A stretch of 64,000 nt of DNA from Meira nashicola. Lineage: Eukaryota; Basidiomycota; Exobasidiomycetes; Exobasidiales; Brachybasidiaceae. Under the pieces are notes generated by a model. That model was not told the origin of the DNA and searched no databases. It saw only the letters and a program-made list of their open reading frames with translations. Below, in pieces: positions 28,081 to 38,761 of this stretch. Where the stretch lies: NCBI GenBank assembly GCA_001600355.1, contig BCJU01000003.1, positions 2,050,519 through 2,114,518 of the forward strand. The letters run 5' to 3'. Positions within the stretch are counted from its first letter, which is position 1; every line of letters begins with the position of its first letter. Both the position numbers and the translations under genes were made by a program.

Positions 28081-29829
28081 ATGAAACATCATCCTTTCGT
28101 AAACCACCAAACAAACCAATCCACATCAGCTTGGGGATCAAAAGAAACGTCGAAAGCGAGCATGTCGGATTGGTATTCAATCTTACCAAGTTATGAGGCA
28201 TCAACGCCAAGTTCAACAACTCGTTATACAACAGAAGCTTCAACGCCGATCAGTCCGGAAGAAAGTGGTCAAATGACCAATAAACTCCTTTCTACAAACG
28301 TCTGTCAAGATTGTCCTCCATGTTCGGGTAATCATTCAGCATATGATCAATGTTGCGTTGTACCTTGTCCGGTTGCAGGTCCTTCGAGCGTTGGTAAATC
28401 TCTTTGCACGGAAACACACAATGGTTGTCAATTAACAGATTGTCAACCTTGTTGGCCAACGGAACAATGTGATGCAGCGAATTCCACTCCTTGCGATGTA
28501 TCAGAGCTATGCCATTTTGGTGATTGTGCTGAAAGCCATGATATCGATACGATTTGCTGTACTTCTTCTGTAGTCTCTCCAACAGGTGTGGTTTTATGCG
28601 CAAGCGATGAATGTTGCGATTCAAAGGATACGTGCAAAGACGATCACTGCCAAACAAGTTCGGCGATGGTGCAAGATCATAATCATGCTTGTAATAACGT
28701 TTGTGGTGAATTTGTTCAGAATGGATTTTTGGGGCAATGGAATTTATCAGGACTTTTTGCGGATCCAAATCAAACGCATCTCCAATCCATTCCTGCTCAT
28801 CAACATCCTCAGCCAATTCCAAATCAACCGCAATTCTACTTACCCCATACGTGTCATTGGCTTGGTTGTGGAACTCAATGCGCATCTATTGAAGACTTAA
28901 CCAATCATGTCAACTCTGTACATTTGCAACGTCAACCTCAAATGCAGCTTCCTTTACCGGCAGCCGAAGCACAATGTCTCTGGGATTCCTGCTCATTCAT
29001 CGATGATACAGATGCAATTTTGCGCCACATCCTCAGCGCGCATGTCCCTCCTGTACCAGCGGCAAATACTACTGCTATTCCTTCTGACTCAACTCAAAGC
29101 AGTAATCTCCTTCATAATCGATCTCACGCACCGAAGAAACGTGGAATTGGTTCGGAAATTGTACCCGAAAAGAAAACCTTCAAAAAATCTCGTTTAGAAG
29201 AGGATTCATTGAATCATGCTGGATGTGGATGCCCACCGCAAGAAGATGGAAAAATGCCAAGCATTCACCCATGCAGATGGGATGATTGCGAGGAAACATT
29301 TGCGAACCACTCTGAGCTTACCAAGCACATCGTAAACGTTCATGTGGGAAGCGGGAAAGGGAGTTACTCATGCAAATGGAAAGGTTGTACTCGGGCAGAT
29401 AAATGTTTTGGTCAAAAGCAAAAAATACTTAGACATTTGCAAACTCACACGGGGGATCGACCTTTTGAATGCACGATTTGTCATAAACGTTTTTCGGAGA
29501 AAAATACACTCGCACAACACAAAAGAACACACACGAACGAAAAGCCTTACGCATGCGATCATCCGGGTTGCGGGAAGGCTTTCGCGGTTGCGGGAAGCTT
29601 AACGATTCATAAAAGAACACATACCGGAGAGAAACCGTTTAAATGTCCGTGGCCAGATTGCAATAAAGCATTTTCTGAGAGTTCGAACTTAACAAAACAT
29701 CAACGAATCCATACTGGCGAAAGGCCATTCCTTTGCCCTTTCCCAGGATGCGATAAAGCATTTAGCAGACCAGATCAAGTCACCCGTCACCGTAAAGTTC
29801 ATGGTGATCTTCCGGTCAAAAAAGAGTAA
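28081..29829 (+). CDS. C2H2 zinc-finger transcription factor, Zap1/ZafA-like
   Basis: Product of 582 residues from the ATG at 28081; the same frame extends upstream to a TTG without an ATG. Residues 80-240 are exceptionally cysteine-rich (CQDCPPC, QCCVVPC, CQPCW, CC pairs). A finger pair follows near residues 259-284 (CHWLGCGTQ...) and 299-320 (CLWDSCSF...). A C-terminal run of six fingers spans about 398-571 (CRWDDCEETF, CKWKGCTRADKCF, CTICHKRF, CDHPGCGKAF, CPWPDCNKAF, CPFPGCDKAF) with TGEKPF-type linkers. In fungal Zap1/ZafA a separate finger pair and Cys-rich activation domains sense zinc while the C-terminal fingers bind DNA, so zinc-responsive control is the best inference. Confidence 0.88.
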   Translation: MKHHPFVNHQTNQSTSAWGSKETSKASMSDWYSILPSYEASTPSSTTRYTTEASTPISPEESGQMTNKLLSTNVCQDCPPCSGNHSAYDQCCVVPCPVAGPSSVGKSLCTETHNGCQLTDCQPCWPTEQCDAANSTPCDVSELCHFGDCAESHDIDTICCTSSVVSPTGVVLCASDECCDSKDTCKDDHCQTSSAMVQDHNHACNNVCGEFVQNGFLGQWNLSGLFADPNQTHLQSIPAHQHPQPIPNQPQFYLPHTCHWLGCGTQCASIEDLTNHVNSVHLQRQPQMQLPLPAAEAQCLWDSCSFIDDTDAILRHILSAHVPPVPAANTTAIPSDSTQSSNLLHNRSHAPKKRGIGSEIVPEKKTFKKSRLEEDSLNHAGCGCPPQEDGKMPSIHPCRWDDCEETFANHSELTKHIVNVHVGSGKGSYSCKWKGCTRADKCFGQKQKILRHLQTHTGDRPFECTICHKRFSEKNTLAQHKRTHTNEKPYACDHPGCGKAFAVAGSLTIHKRTHTGEKPFKCPWPDCNKAFSESSNLTKHQRIHTGERPFLCPFPGCDKAFSRPDQVTRHRKVHGDLPVKKE

Positions 29830-30133
29830 TATTGCGGTAAACGAGTTTGTTTGTCTTCTGAGTGTAAATAATACATTTATTATGTCGTGAAAAGAATAAT
29901 TCTGAGTGAAAGATATGCGCGAAGCTGGTGAGGCATGTTTGAGTGTGTGTCTTGGTCCTATATCTCTCCTTGCTCTCAGTCCAAAAATCGCACATCAGAT
30001 CGTTCGGGTTCTGTGTAAGGGGAGGAAAGAGGGTTAATAAATAATGAAGTGACTATGTTTGATTTTTGTCCAGAAGAATGGTAATTTTGGTCTTTGCGGT
30101 TGTACTTTTGCGCGAGCTTCTTTGCATGTTATT
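29830..30133. other. convergent 3' intergenic region
   Basis: 3' ends of the zinc-finger gene (plus) and VMA9 (minus). Nothing else recognised. Confidence 0.35.
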
Positions 30134-30538
30134 CTAAATCCAACCCGATTCAAACCTGGCTACTGGTTACTGTTTCCCGATGCACCATTCCATCTTTGAT
30201 AAATATGGGCTGGTAGAAAGCGTAATTATACTCACGAATTAGAGGATGCAGTTGCGCTAGATAAACGACTGCCCACATTGTATAACAACAAGCCAAAGTC
30301 AATGAAACCGCTGATCGGACCAGTCTGAATTGTAGAAAAGGGATGTGATCGGGAGGTGTTAGTATCAATTTATGAACGAAATCTTGAAGCCATGCACGCA
30401 ATTCTGTTGCTTCTGCATTTGCATTTCACCATTGAACATTACTCACACTTGATTTGGCCCTTTAGGTGTAACAAACCAGGCTCCTGATCCGGTTGCCACA
30501 GTGGCTAATAGCACCACAATAGTCGTCCAGCCAGACAT
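30134..30538 (-). CDS. VMA9: V-type ATPase subunit e (Vma9)
   Basis: Small hydrophobic subunit of the V0 sector of the vacuolar proton pump. Minus-strand exons 30447-30538 and 30236-30324 join in frame across a 122-nt intron (branch ACTAAC, acceptor TTCAG): MSGWTTIVVLLATVATGSG, then FVTPKGPNQV and LTLACCYTMWAVVYLAQLHPLI, the two-helix family pattern. The C-terminus is uncertain. A GTGAGT donor directly follows the HPLI codons, and splicing over 76 nt to TAG at 30160 would give a third exon ending at 30134 (PRFESGWI). Reading through instead ends at 30150 with a longer polar tail. Neither exon stands out as an open frame alone, so simple scans miss exon 1. Confidence 0.85.
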
Positions 30539-30971
30539 TTTCTATAGCTTGACTCTATGCTTTTGTAAGGATGGTGGTGGTCAGGTAGAGATGATCTAGT
30601 CTAAAAGCTGTCTGTACTAGACCATTGAATGTAGACAATGTAGTTTGTATGCACAGACGCACGCACACCTTATGTACAGGGGCATTTTGTGTAAATATAG
30701 TTGAGAAGTAAAATTGTATGTAGACGCGGAGGCTTTCAATACAAAATTATTCTAAAAAATTGTATGTGCCTTTTGCGAGCTAAAATTTGGAGAATTATTG
30801 TATACGCCAAATTGGAATTATCATCGCTTCTTTTCTTCTCACTTTTCGGCGCTTTTAACACTCACCACCATTGGAGTTTATCGGTCGTCAGCAGGACGGC
30901 AATAGGAATTAGGCACTCATTATCATACCCAATTCATCTCATTAGTTGCCTTTTGACTACATCCGCACAGC
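30539..30971. other. divergent promoter, VMA9 and RPB6
   Basis: 433 bases between opposite starts. No distinctive element recognised beyond AT-rich runs. Confidence 0.35.
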
Positions 30972-31449
30972 ATGTCCGATCACGAAGATGCCGGCGAAGG
31001 AGGTGGTGCTCAAGAGTAAGTTTGCGTTTGTATGCTTTATAACTGCACACATATTCTAAACGCTCTAAATTCTCCCCTTTCACAGCTTTTACGATGATGC
31101 ACTCGATCCAGAGGATACCTATGATCCAGAAGCAGAATTATTGGCAGGAGAAGAAGAAGTGATTGTAGACGGAAATGATGGAAGTCACAGAACCGGAGAG
31201 GTACCCAACGCGGAAAGAACGACGACACCTTATATGACCAAATATGAACGTGCAAGAATTCTAGGAACAAGAGCATTACAGATCAGTATGAATGCTCCAC
31301 CGCTCGTTCCAATCGAAGGAGAAACTGATCCATTGCAAATTGCAATGAAAGAATTAGCAGCAAAAAAGATTCCTTTGATCGTTCGTCGAACATTGCCTGA
31401 TGGATCGTACGAGCTATGGAAAGTTTCTGAATTGATCATCAATGAATGA
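30972..31449 (+). CDS. RPO26: RNA polymerases I, II and III common subunit RPB6 (ABC23)
   Basis: Shared small subunit of all three nuclear RNA polymerases, stabilising the clamp and assembly. Exons 30972-31015 and 31086-31449 join across a 70-nt intron to 135 residues. The acidic N-terminus ([10 protein letters not shown]..., then [15 protein letters not shown]) is followed by the conserved core [29 protein letters not shown], then [12 protein letters not shown] and [22 protein letters not shown]. The early intron after residue 14-15 is usual for small fungal housekeeping genes. Confidence 0.97.
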
Positions 31450-31935
31450 TCAACAGAAAAGCTGCTAATGTTCGGGTCCTCTTCATCATCATCAGCCTAC
31501 TGGCTTTTTGTATATTATTGCATCTTATAATACATTTTTTTGTAAATTTTCTTAGTATTGTATTGTCTAAAATGGGTGGATGCTTTCTTCTTATACGCTC
31601 ATATTGCTAAGCGTGTCAAAAAAATAAAAAATTCCAGAACGTGGAATCTAGGAATTTGTACGCAGGCAACCTTTCCGTACCATACATAGATGTACACTGC
31701 AAAAATGCCTATATGGATATTTAACACGTAGATACATATGCACGAACACCCATTTTAATGAAACATGAAACCTTGATGTGTCTTATCTTAATACAAACTT
31801 CTGCACCCAATCTCACTTCGTCTTTAGCCAAGTGCTGGATCAGAGCGAATCAGTCAGTTTCGCATCTATACAAAGTGCTGAATGCAAATGGAATGCATAT
31901 AGCCTCATCTTGATTGTACAAGAACAAGGCCACGC
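31450..31935. other. intergenic, RPB6 to GDPase
   Basis: 3' end of RPB6 and promoter/leader of the GDPase gene. Short frames only. Nothing recognised. Confidence 0.35.
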
Positions 31936-34290
31936 ATGGTTCGTCGAAGACAATCAACAACAAAACGTAAAGACGTTCTTCTTAAAGACGACGAAGATCA
32001 AAAAGGACACAATACTTCAAGCAACGGTTACGGAGATCAGCAAGGTGATAGCTTTGAACAATTATCATTAAAACAAAGTCCGGATCAGATTGAACAAACA
32101 TCCCATCTACTCTCACATACACGTCCTTCGGGTCACAACGTACGCAGTTCAACCACTGCGATTGATATTCCAAATTCAGCATCAATAGACTCAAGCGTCT
32201 TGACCGAGAGATCCACCTTATCTGGTCAAGGTGCTCAATACAATTCAAGCAATTTACCCAACAGAACTCCAGCCAAACTGTCGCGCTTCACAGAAGGCTT
32301 CGGCCTAAAAACGATTGGCAGTGGAGGAAAGGCGATCAACGGAAAGAGGTCGGATAGTGTCGATCTTTCACAAGCAGAAGGAGGAGCATTTTTGGCCAAC
32401 ATTGACGGAGAGCCAGGAAGTGCACATCTTGGTTCTTCGAAAAAGATGGCTTCTCCTACTATTGTAGCTGTTTTCATACGTGCGTTCAAAGGCCGTAGAC
32501 TTTTCCTGGGTTTGATTGTTCTCGTACTTCTTGCTCTCGTCATATTAGGTCCGCAAGATAGACGTGAGCAAGTCGTACAAAAGTCCAAAACAGAATTAAA
32601 CAAAGGCTTGCAATTTGCAGACGAGTATATTGATAAGATCAATGATATGCGAAAAGGCAAGCCAATTCAGCCACCAAAAACGCCTTCTAAGGATGAAGGT
32701 GGCTGGCACGGAAGCGATGAAAAGTTGGCCGATGCGGTTATTCCTAAACCTGATACAGAGCCACACAAGATCCAAATACCACCTATGCAAGCCGGTAACG
32801 CTGAGCCTGAAGCAAACATCTTGGACGCTGTTCGAAAAATGCCTAAATTGCATTCCGATAAGCTGAAAACCACTCGTTGTGAAACCAACAAGCATGGTGT
32901 GTTTGACGTCAACAACGTCCACAGACCTTTAATTCAATATGCAATTATGATCGATGCAGGTAGTACCGGCAGTCGAGTGCATGTTTATCGATTCAACTTT
33001 TGCAAAGATTCTCCAGAATTGGAAGATGAAACTTTCAAGATGATCCAAGGCGGTCTATCTTCATTCAAAGCGAATGCAAAGGGAGCTGCTCATTCACTCA
33101 AGCCGCTCCTACAAACTGCTATGGAAACTGTCCCTGAAAGCTTAAGATCGTGTACACCCATCTCTGTCAAGGCAACTGCTGGCTTACGTCTATTAGGTGC
33201 GGATATGAGTAGGAATATCTTGGACGCAGTAAGAAGCATGTTGGAGAATGAATATCCTTTCCCTATTGCTGATGGACCAGGTCGAAATGGCGTCGAGATA
33301 ATGGAAGGAAGGGATGAAGGAGTATTTGCATGGATCACTGTCAATTATTTATTGAATCGGATCGGTTCAGATGATCCTGCATCTGCCAAAGATGTTAAGA
33401 CCGCCGCTGTAATGGATCTAGGTGGTGCTTCAACCCAAATCGTCTTTGAGCCCATTTATCCTAGTCCTACTCAAGGCATGCATCCCGGAGAACATGTGTA
33501 CGAGCTAAGCAACTTTGGTGGTAAAAAGTACATTTTGTATCAAAATAGCTACCTCGGATACGGTCTTATGGAAGCACGAAAGAGCATAAACAGTTTAAGT
33601 TACTTGTCCTACAGTTTGGCACACCCAAATATGGTCAGATTAGGATCTCCGCCAAAAGGTGCTTTGACGATTGGAAAGGAGGATGCTTTGAAGGATGCAC
33701 GAGTTCCAAGCCCTTGCTTTGCCGAAGGAATGAGTAAAGAAGTTGCAATTCGTATTCCTGGACAAGAAGATGAACAAAAGATTACCATGTTTGGTACAGC
33801 GGGAGGCTATGAAGCATGCAAGAGATTGGTGGAAGTGATGATGGACAAAGATGCTGTTTGCACTAAACCTCCATGTTCATTTGGAGGTGTTTATCAACCA
33901 AGTCTGATGACAGCATTTGCTAAATCACCAATCGTTGCACTTTCTTACTTTTACGATAGGATCACACCATTGGGTTTGAATGGTACATTTAAGATTACTG
34001 ATCTTGTCGAACTAACAAAGAAAGCATGCGCGCCTCCTAAAGAATGGCCAACCCATTTCGGAGACAAGAGCAAAAGCGAAGCAGCAAAAAATGCATTTGA
34101 ACTATTAGAAGATAAACCAGAAACATGCTTGGATTTAACTTTCTTGACTACATTGTTACGGCTTGGGTATGAGCTTGATGATTCACGCAGTGTAACTATC
34201 GCAAAGAAGTTATCTGGCAATGAATTAGGATGGTGCTTGGGAGCTCAATTGCAAGTCTTACAAGACGGTATCATTTGTAAGCGGGCATAA
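31936..34290 (+). CDS. GDA1: Golgi guanosine diphosphatase (GDA1/CD39 family)
   Basis: Hydrolyses GDP to GMP in the Golgi lumen, permitting exchange for GDP-mannose. Product of 784 residues, intronless. A cytosolic Ser/Gln-rich N-terminus of about 185 residues precedes a single membrane anchor (LFLGLIVLVLLALVIL, near 190-205) as in type II Golgi enzymes. Apyrase conserved regions appear in order: DAGSTGSRVHVYRFNF near residue 339, VKATAGLRLLG, EGRDEGVFAWITVNYLL, and AVMDLGGASTQIVFEP. The lumenal domain ends with a cysteine-containing C-terminus. The longer cytosolic tail makes it larger than the yeast enzyme. GDA1 rather than YND1 is favoured by the N-terminal anchor. Confidence 0.93.
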   Translation: MVRRRQSTTKRKDVLLKDDEDQKGHNTSSNGYGDQQGDSFEQLSLKQSPDQIEQTSHLLSHTRPSGHNVRSSTTAIDIPNSASIDSSVLTERSTLSGQGAQYNSSNLPNRTPAKLSRFTEGFGLKTIGSGGKAINGKRSDSVDLSQAEGGAFLANIDGEPGSAHLGSSKKMASPTIVAVFIRAFKGRRLFLGLIVLVLLALVILGPQDRREQVVQKSKTELNKGLQFADEYIDKINDMRKGKPIQPPKTPSKDEGGWHGSDEKLADAVIPKPDTEPHKIQIPPMQAGNAEPEANILDAVRKMPKLHSDKLKTTRCETNKHGVFDVNNVHRPLIQYAIMIDAGSTGSRVHVYRFNFCKDSPELEDETFKMIQGGLSSFKANAKGAAHSLKPLLQTAMETVPESLRSCTPISVKATAGLRLLGADMSRNILDAVRSMLENEYPFPIADGPGRNGVEIMEGRDEGVFAWITVNYLLNRIGSDDPASAKDVKTAAVMDLGGASTQIVFEPIYPSPTQGMHPGEHVYELSNFGGKKYILYQNSYLGYGLMEARKSINSLSYLSYSLAHPNMVRLGSPPKGALTIGKEDALKDARVPSPCFAEGMSKEVAIRIPGQEDEQKITMFGTAGGYEACKRLVEVMMDKDAVCTKPPCSFGGVYQPSLMTAFAKSPIVALSYFYDRITPLGLNGTFKITDLVELTKKACAPPKEWPTHFGDKSKSEAAKNAFELLEDKPETCLDLTFLTTLLRLGYELDDSRSVTIAKKLSGNELGWCLGAQLQVLQDGIICKRA

Positions 34291-34785
34291 AGGTCAATTC
34301 ATCTATACAGAATTGTCAATTCTCTTGTACTATATACTTTTACTCTCGTATATGCAATCATATGGTGTAAGTTGATCTTAGTCGATATGGTGGTGATTAT
34401 ATAATGGCCTGTACTGGAATCTGATTCATTCAAGACGCGCCACGTGCAATCAGCTTGCGCGCTGCGCCCAACTTCTGATGAGCATAGCCAAAATGTCCGA
34501 ATTTTGATGTAAAACACTGATGCAGTGCCATTTAATTGAAGATTGAAGCCGCAGCGCGTCTAACTACATAATTGTATTCCCAGGCGCTGAAAGGTGTACT
34601 CAATACAAACTGCTGATAAAATGCATACAGTTTTAAACGAAAGCTTGCGCGCGTAGAAGGCGTACTTGTAGTTCAAGAAGTTTAGCTGACGTTTAAAGAC
34701 TGGACTTGATCTGGTGAATACTACAGATACCAATACTTAACAAACCTTCTCATCCATCACCATCATAATTCACGTCTAGCACAAT
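34291..34785. other. intergenic, GDPase to RPS28
   Basis: 3' end of the GDPase gene and promoter of RPS28. No specific element called. Confidence 0.35.
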
Positions 34786-35374
34786 ATGGATACTTCCAGC
34801 AGCAAGACACCCGTCAAACTCGCAAAGGTAAGCATCAGATCATTTCGACGATTATGCGTAGCAGATCGACATGAAGGTTTAGGGTAGATGCGAGATGAAG
34901 TGATGAAGGATGCGCAAAGAAAGAGAAATAGATGTTGGAGAGAGTAGTTGGGTAGAATGAGGAGAAGTCGAAGGTTGAGAGAGAGGGTGTCGAAAACGGG
35001 AAAGCAGTCCGCAAACAGAACCTTGACCATCAAGAAACACTGTATCAGATAAAAGGATGTCATTTCTTTTCGCATCTAGCCAATAGTCGAACCATAATAG
35101 GACCTTTCATCGCTTTACATCTCACTGCTACGATTGGCCGCGTTAATATGTTCATTGAAACGCATACTAATCTATTATCTCTCCTTTAAATTCACATTTA
35201 CAGGTCGTCAAAGTCCTTGGCCGTACCGGATCCCGTGGTGGTGTTATTCAAGTCCGTGTCGAAATGATGGATGACCCATCTCGTCAAATCATCCGTAACG
35301 TCAAGGGACCATGCAAGGTCGATGACATCTTGGCCTTACTCGAATCCGAACGTGAAGCTCGTCGTCTTCGTTAA
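34786..35374 (+). CDS. RPS28: 40S ribosomal protein S28 (eS28)
   Basis: Small-subunit protein at the mRNA exit region. Exons 34786-34827 and 35204-35374 encode 70 residues: 14 residues ending PVKLAK, then [20 protein letters not shown], and a C-terminus ending [10 protein letters not shown]. The intron of 376 nt is several times longer than any other in the window, has a clean TACTAAT branch site near 35166 and acceptor TTTACAG. Long introns in ribosomal protein genes can host small RNAs, but no C/D-box pair was found here. The coding assignment is firm. Confidence 0.97.
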
Positions 35375-36327
35375 ATCGATTTCTGTCATTAAATAGAAAA
35401 ACGGTTCTCGGCAGCATTTCAGTTATCACATTCACGCATTCGTTTATACATTTTACCAATACATACACACACAAACAATCTATGGTCTTCTGCAAAAGTC
35501 GGAGCAATGGGCTCAATTATGCATGTGGATCGATCTAACGCAAAGAGAAAATTATAACGATTTTCTTGATGTGTGCCTAACAGATATAGTTATGGACGTA
35601 TCTGTTGTGGATTTCTGACAATCTTGTACTCAATTCATCATTACGCAAAAATGAACTATTTGTTCTCTCATGAAGCAATTTTAAGTTTCAATTTAGGTTT
35701 TCTTGAGGAGGAATGGCGGCGGGAGTAGATTTGGAATATCTTTGAAAAGAGGTTCTTGCATCGAATCGATCAGGCGAGAATCAGGCATGCTTTTCGATAT
35801 CTGCAGCGAAGTCGAAAAGTCTCTACTCTCCATCATCTCTCCCCGCTATTAAGTTGAATTTTTTTGAGTTTTGTGACCGTCAGATACATCCTAGATATGA
35901 TTAGGTAGTGATCCAGATCGGCGTATAGTCACGTGTTTGTAGCCCAGGATTGAAGGCAACTCAAGATTAGTCAGATGTACGAATATTAGAGACGCGTTCT
36001 AAGCAGCAAAATGCCAAATGTGTGTATAGCGTAATACAGCCAGAGCAAACAATTGGTTGATTGGCTGGCTAGTCGTCGGGCTTTTGCTTCTGGTTGGTCA
36101 GCTTGAAAGCCTGGAAATTCCTGTTGATTTTTTAGCGGTTAAGCGGGCGCAGGCGCATTTGTAGCAGAATTGCAAGGCGTGCGTAGAAATGCGAATGAAT
36201 GGGAATTGTTAGTTAATCGTTGGAAAATAGCATAGCATTTGATCTTTATCAACCTTTTACTTGCCACCATCGTCGTCAACCTTTATTCGATCGTTGTTGT
36301 TTTGTTCGTGTCATTGACCTTACAATC
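35375..36327. other. 1-kb intergenic region
   Basis: 3' end of RPS28 and promoter of the complex I 51-kDa gene. The latter reading frame extends upstream to a TTG at 36220 but lacks an ATG there. Nothing else recognised. Confidence 0.35.
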
Positions 36328-37827
36328 ATGCAACGTGCAACATCACTTTTAGCACGGCAATGCAAGCCGCAACAATTTGTACGGATCACACAAGCTCGTC
36401 GTGGATTGGCAACTGTGACCGATGCACCAAAGAAGAGCCATGGTGGTCTACGCGATCAAGATAGAATTTTCACCAATGCATACATGCGACACGATCATTT
36501 ACTCAAAGGAGCATTAAAGAGAGGAGATTGGCACAAGACAAAAGAGATCATCCTTAAAGGACATGATTGGATCATCTCTCAGATGAAGGCTTCCGGTATG
36601 CGTGGTCGTGGTGGTGCTGGTTTCCCTTCAGGTTTAAAATGGTCTTTCATGTTAAAGCCAGGATGGGAAAAAGATCCAAGACCGCGTTATTTGGTCATCA
36701 ATGCAGATGAAGGTGAGCCAGGAACATGCAAAGATCGTGAAATTATGCGTGGTGATCCACACAAGTTGATCGAAGGTTGTCTGGTTGCCGGTCGTGCAAT
36801 GGGCGCAAATGCAGCATACATTTACGTTCGTGGTGAATTCTATTTGGAAGTTGCACATTTGCAAGAAGCTGTTAATGAAGCATACAAGGCAGGTTTGATC
36901 GGTAAAAATGCATGTGGAAGTGGATACGATTTTGATGTTTACGTTCACAAGGGAGCAGGTGCTTACATTTGCGGTGAAGAGACTGCATTGATCGAATCTC
37001 TGGAAGGCAAACAAGGAAAGCCACGTCTTAAGCCTCCATTCCCAGCTGATGTCGGTTTGTTCGGTTGCCCAACAACAGTTGCCAATGTGGAAACCGTCGC
37101 AGCTGCACCTACCATCATTCGTCGTGGACCTGAATGGTTCGCTGGTTTCGGTCGTGACAAGAACCAAGGAACAAAGCTATTCGCTATCAGTGGACATGTC
37201 AATAACCCATGTGTTGTTGAAGAAGAGATGGGTATTCCATTGAAGGAATTGATCGAAAGACATTGTGGTGGTGTTAGAGGTGGATGGGATAACTTATTGG
37301 GTATCGTGCCTGGAGGTTCATCCGTTCCAATTCTACCCAAGGATAGATGTGAGACTGTTTTGATGGACTTTGATTCTCTGAAAGACGCACAATCTTCTTT
37401 GGGAACAGGAGCTGTGATTGTGATGGACAAGAGTACAGATGTGATTCAAGCGATTTCTAGATTTGCTAAATTCTACGCTCACGAATCTTGCGGTCAATGC
37501 ACACCTTGCCGTGAAGGAACTACATGGATGAAGAATATGATGTCACGTATGGAAGAAGGAAGAGCAGATTGGCGTGAAATCGATCAATTGTTGGAAATTA
37601 CAAAGCAAGCTGAAGGTCATACAATCTGTGCTTTGGCTGATGCAGCTGCATGGCCAATTCAAGGTCTTTTGCGTCACTTCCGCCCCGTGGTAGAAGAACG
37701 CATTGCACAATTCCAAGAGAAGAACGGTGGAGTCTTATACGGAGGAAGATTGGCAAGGGATGTTAGACCTGATCTAGCTTTGCCTCCCAACATTGCTGCA
37801 CCATCTTCAAGCAAGCAATTGCCATAA
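36328..37827 (+). CDS. NADH:ubiquinone oxidoreductase 51-kDa subunit (NDUFV1)
   Basis: NADH-oxidising, FMN-bearing subunit of mitochondrial complex I. The ATG at 36328 gives 499 residues with an Arg/Gln-rich presequence ([19 protein letters not shown]). The nucleotide site is [14 protein letters not shown], followed by [36 protein letters not shown] and [12 protein letters not shown]. The N3 iron-sulfur cluster ligands are [13 protein letters not shown] plus the later cysteine in [11 protein letters not shown]. Intronless. Its presence shows a canonical complex I, so the fungus is not a complex-I-less yeast. Confidence 0.97.
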   Translation: MQRATSLLARQCKPQQFVRITQARRGLATVTDAPKKSHGGLRDQDRIFTNAYMRHDHLLKGALKRGDWHKTKEIILKGHDWIISQMKASGMRGRGGAGFPSGLKWSFMLKPGWEKDPRPRYLVINADEGEPGTCKDREIMRGDPHKLIEGCLVAGRAMGANAAYIYVRGEFYLEVAHLQEAVNEAYKAGLIGKNACGSGYDFDVYVHKGAGAYICGEETALIESLEGKQGKPRLKPPFPADVGLFGCPTTVANVETVAAAPTIIRRGPEWFAGFGRDKNQGTKLFAISGHVNNPCVVEEEMGIPLKELIERHCGGVRGGWDNLLGIVPGGSSVPILPKDRCETVLMDFDSLKDAQSSLGTGAVIVMDKSTDVIQAISRFAKFYAHESCGQCTPCREGTTWMKNMMSRMEEGRADWREIDQLLEITKQAEGHTICALADAAAWPIQGLLRHFRPVVEERIAQFQEKNGGVLYGGRLARDVRPDLALPPNIAAPSSSKQLP

Positions 37828-37975
37828 TTATTGAAGGCTTTGTATTCTTTGTTGCATATATCTCAGAATTGTTTCTTCTTTAAGATCAATGACATAAAAT
37901 ATAATCTCCAGTATGATGCGAATTTAAGCGGTGATTTGATAATGAGTGATATTTTATACATGTTTTATTGCATTT

Positions 37976-38383
37976 TCAAAGTTGCTGTCTTTGTTCTTCT
38001 AACTTCTTTACGATGAACATGGAAGAATCCAAAAATCTGTAAGAGTAGTATGATGTTAATAATTGAAATCTATCCATATTTTTCATTGAAGGAACACTTA
38101 CCTAGCCACACAGTTTGACAAGCAAGCTTCTTCTCCTCTTCCGAAGCGACCTCCGACCGAACCTGTGATGCACTTATCCCAGCATAACTATCGGTTGAGA
38201 GAGAGAATTGTATGCAAGATAGTTTAAAGTCAGTCTACTTATTTTCATCTGTGTACTGTCCATTGCTCTAAAACTCACATCTGTAAAGTTATGAATTGAT
38301 GATTGAACACGAGCTTTTGCTTGTTCTGTATCGATGAACGATTGTAGCTCTTTTTGGTCGGCTTCACTTAGTCCAGATGACAT
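37976..38383 (-). CDS. TIM8: mitochondrial intermembrane-space chaperone Tim8
   Basis: Small TIM chaperone that pairs with Tim13 to escort hydrophobic precursors. Minus-strand exons 38279-38383, 38102-38187 and 37976-38036 join in frame (introns 91 and 65 nt, donors GTGAGT and GTAAGT) to 83 residues, the usual size. The twin CX3C motif reads CWDKC and CLSNC, separated by 15 residues as expected. FLDSSMFIVKKLEEQ closes the second helix. Start MSSGLSEADQKEL. The three short exons are easily missed individually; splice sites and frame agree at both junctions. Confidence 0.95.
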
Positions 38384-38761
38384 TTTGATGTTTTGTTGAT
38401 TGAATGTGTGATGGCTATGATGAGAAGAAGATCTGTTATGCATTATTAATTGTCAAATATTGGATTACAAATATTCCAAGCTTTCGTTACAAAATTTGTA
38501 TACGCGCACAGATACAAGCTTAGTAATCACACGTGAAGCTTTTATTCTATATTAAATATGAATAAATATGCAGTCGATGTGGAGAGTTAAGGCCAAATGC
38601 ATCAAGCAATGCAATACAAATATCACGCCTTTATGGCCGCGCGTTTAATGCAATCCAGGGACAGGATAGGGTCTCCTGACTATGGATGGTTTTTTTTGGT
38701 TGGGTTTACCTAAATTCTCTTCTTAAATCATCCATCCCTCTCAATCAACACCAAAGGCAGG
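38384..38761. other. divergent promoter, TIM8 and aminopeptidase
   Basis: 378 bases between opposite starts. No distinctive element recognised. Confidence 0.35.

Noticed and set aside
28292..28885. 197-codon minus-strand open frame opposite the zinc-finger gene
   Set aside because: Shadow frame; the plus strand carries the conserved fingers in a long uninterrupted frame.
34828..35203. C/D-box snoRNA in the RPS28 intron
   Set aside because: A C-box-like GTGATGA is present, but no D box (CTGA) follows at suitable distance.
37831..38016. Plus-strand 61-codon open frame
   Set aside because: Overlaps TIM8 exon 3 antisense and lacks any support.
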